Shown one piece after another: positions 62,521 to 64,000 of a stretch of 64,000 nt of DNA. How positions within the stretch are numbered: position 1 is the stretch's first letter; each line of letters starts with the position of its first letter. The notes beneath the pieces were generated by a model. That model did no database searches and was not told where the DNA came from. It saw nothing but the letters and a program-made list of their open reading frames with translations. Position numbers and translations under genes: made by a program. This DNA is from Chelonoidis abingdonii (Eukaryota; Chordata; Testudines; Testudinidae): NCBI RefSeq assembly GCF_003597395.2, contig NC_133770.1:204360224-204424223 (forward strand), given 5' to 3'.

Positions 62521-63544
62521 TGACTTCATTAGAATTTCAATCATTTCGGCTAGAGTGTAATTTGGCCCTGCAACTTCTAAAATAAATGCTGCATATTCAA
62601 ACAAGCCTTTAAAACAAAATCCAGGAAAAGAGTTTCCAGAGAGGAAGCACTTTAGTTCTAAGATAAACCTTTTTCATCACATTTGTCTTCTCTGTAAGGT
62701 GCTGGGACACAGTAGGTTCTTAGAGTTTTCATCGTTACAAAAACAGTTTTGAGGTGTTCCTTCTGAAAACACAGATAGTTACATTACATAGCCATAGAAA
62801 GAATGGATACTAGAACTGATAAAATACGTGTGAATTGTTTGAAGGAGACTTAGTGTAAATGAGAATCAGGTCCAAATACTTCAACATTGGCCACCATTTT
62901 AAGATCCCTTTATGTGCCCAGATCCTTAATGTAAAGGATAATCAGGCCAAGGGTGTGTGTACTAAGGACATTTAATACTATCTGTCTTACCTCCTGATTG
63001 CTTGATATCCTCTTGTGCAGGACTTTTTAAAAACTCTTGAAAGTCACAATCTGCCAAAGAGATTTTACATGTAGATATTGAATAGGAATGGGAAAGGTAT
63101 AGAACCTCATCAAATTCTATACATGACAGCTCTTGAGGTGGAGATAGGGCCTTCTGGCAGGAAGGGTGAGTCAGTTCTGTGTACTTCTGCCTTTGCATGC
63201 CAGAACTCTATAGCAAGTAAGTTACACCACACGACTAAGTGTCAAACACTACTGAGAAAACCATTTTGGTTTGATAATATTTCGATTTCAACATTTTTAA
63301 ACCTTGTTTTACTGTCAATTAACTTAAAATTTGAAAGAAAAATCAATTTTTCATAGAAAAAATGGAACTTTTTAATTTATAAACTGTAATTTTGAAATGA
63401 ACCAAAATAGTCAAATCTGAAAAGGAAAAAAAACAAACAAACAAACAAACAAAAAAACAAACCACCCACAACTTGCTTTTTCTTCTAGTTGTGACCAGGA
63501 GTGTTTGTTCCATGCTGCCAATCTTGGACTTGGTCATCATACAT
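62521..63544. other. No gene; CAAA microsatellite
   Basis: Unique sequence. A (CAAA)n tract lies at 63428-63462. Confidence 0.5.
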
Positions 63545-63832
63545 TTTCATACAATGTGATTAAATATAGAACTCACTGCCACAGGAAGTCATTGAGGTCA
63601 AGAACGTAGGAATTGGATAGTTATATGAATATCAAGAATGTACAGAGTTATAATTAGTGACAACAGCAGTTCTGGGAACGATATTAAACCTTGTGCTTCA
63701 GTGCTTAAGCATATCTCTAACTTTCAGAGACCAGGATGAGATCTATCTGAAAGGAAGATATGCCTACTATGGCGTTCTTACACTGCCCTCTGAAACATCC
63801 TGTGTAGGTCACTTTTGGAGATGTGATATTGG
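63545..63832 (+). mobile_element. Old CR1-type LINE 3' end
   Basis: A plus frame near 63580 reads LPQEVIEVKN, the counterpart of LPREVVES in the intact CR1 copies, followed by a decayed 3' region. It is interrupted by the element at 63833. Confidence 0.5.
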
Positions 63833-64000
63833 CAGGGCCGGTGCAACCATTTAGGCGAACTAGGCGGTTGCCTAGGGCGCCAAGACTTGGGGGCGCCAAA
63901 AAGCGGCGCCCCCCCCAGAATTTTTAAATGGTTGCAGCCGCTGCTGCTGGAGAGGTAGTCTGAGCTGCTGGCGGCAGCAGCTGCCTGTAGCTGGCAGCCC
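63833..64000. mobile_element. hAT-type element, cut by window end
   Basis: Begins CAGGGCCGGTGCAACC and turns abruptly GC-rich ('gcggcgcccccccagaa'). The left terminus matches the class at 8336-8600. Only the first 168 bases are in the window. Confidence 0.6.

Noticed and set aside
63428..63462. (CAAA)n tract as a regulatory array
   Set aside because: Ordinary microsatellite, like the GAAA tracts at 13199 and 56813.
1..64000. CRISPR arrays, operons, ribosome binding sites, rRNA genes
   Set aside because: No regularly spaced direct repeats, no bacterial gene organisation and no rRNA signature; the window is vertebrate nuclear DNA.

Overview
The window is vertebrate nuclear DNA, AT-rich and intron/intergenic in character. 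It is packed with retroelement and DNA-transposon relics typical of turtles: CR1 LINEs, a tRNA-headed SINE with a CR1 tail, solo LTRs, and many hAT, PIF/Harbinger and Tc/Mariner-type elements. The turtle assignment is my inference from these repeat families; no search was run.

The only protein-coding gene I can support is cadherin-7 (CDH7), on the minus strand. Its first coding exon lies at 40227-40445: signal peptide, short prodomain, furin site RTKR, then a mature N terminus with Trp2 and Trp4, closed by a clean splice donor. About 10 kb upstream in transcription direction is a CpG island (about 49440-50930), with a consensus splice donor at 49723. I read this as the CDH7 promoter and a non-coding first exon. 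The sequence left of 40226 would then be CDH7 intron 2, 40446-49722 intron 1, and everything right of about 50.9 kb 5' intergenic DNA. Every other long ORF is transposon-derived or spurious.

Layout: 0.56-0.78 kb MIR-like SINE. 1.3-4.4 kb two ~1 kb solo LTRs in opposite orientation. 7.8-9.2 kb another LTR-like element with a hAT-type element nested in it. 11.8-12.9 kb CR1 copy 1 (minus). 14-18 kb ancient palindromic and SINE-tail relics. 18.4 kb Harbinger MITE. 20.3 kb tRNA/CR1 SINE. 21.5-22.0 kb decayed LINE RT. 22.6 kb hAT MITE. 23.7-24.8 kb CR1 copy 2 (plus). 25.0 kb Harbinger MITE. 26.3 kb 40-bp tandem duplication. 26.8-27.7 kb old CR1 split by a hAT MITE. 31.4-31.8 kb decayed LINE. 32.2 and 36.1 kb hAT MITEs. 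36.5-37.2 kb LTR-like stretch. 43.2 kb Mariner/pogo-like MITE. 47.6-47.8 kb inverted pair of a repeat with hammerhead-like core. 54.5-55.1 kb long interspersed repeat. 58.1-62.2 kb near full-length, dead PIF/Harbinger transposon carrying remnants of both its genes. 62.4 kb second hammerhead-like repeat. 63.5-64.0 kb CR1-type tail interrupted by a hAT-type element running off the window.

The most unusual signal is the CR1 pair. The two inverted copies 11 kb apart differ at 3 of 838 positions in a central tract but at about 8-9% on both sides of it, which is the pattern expected of gene conversion or of a chimeric source element.
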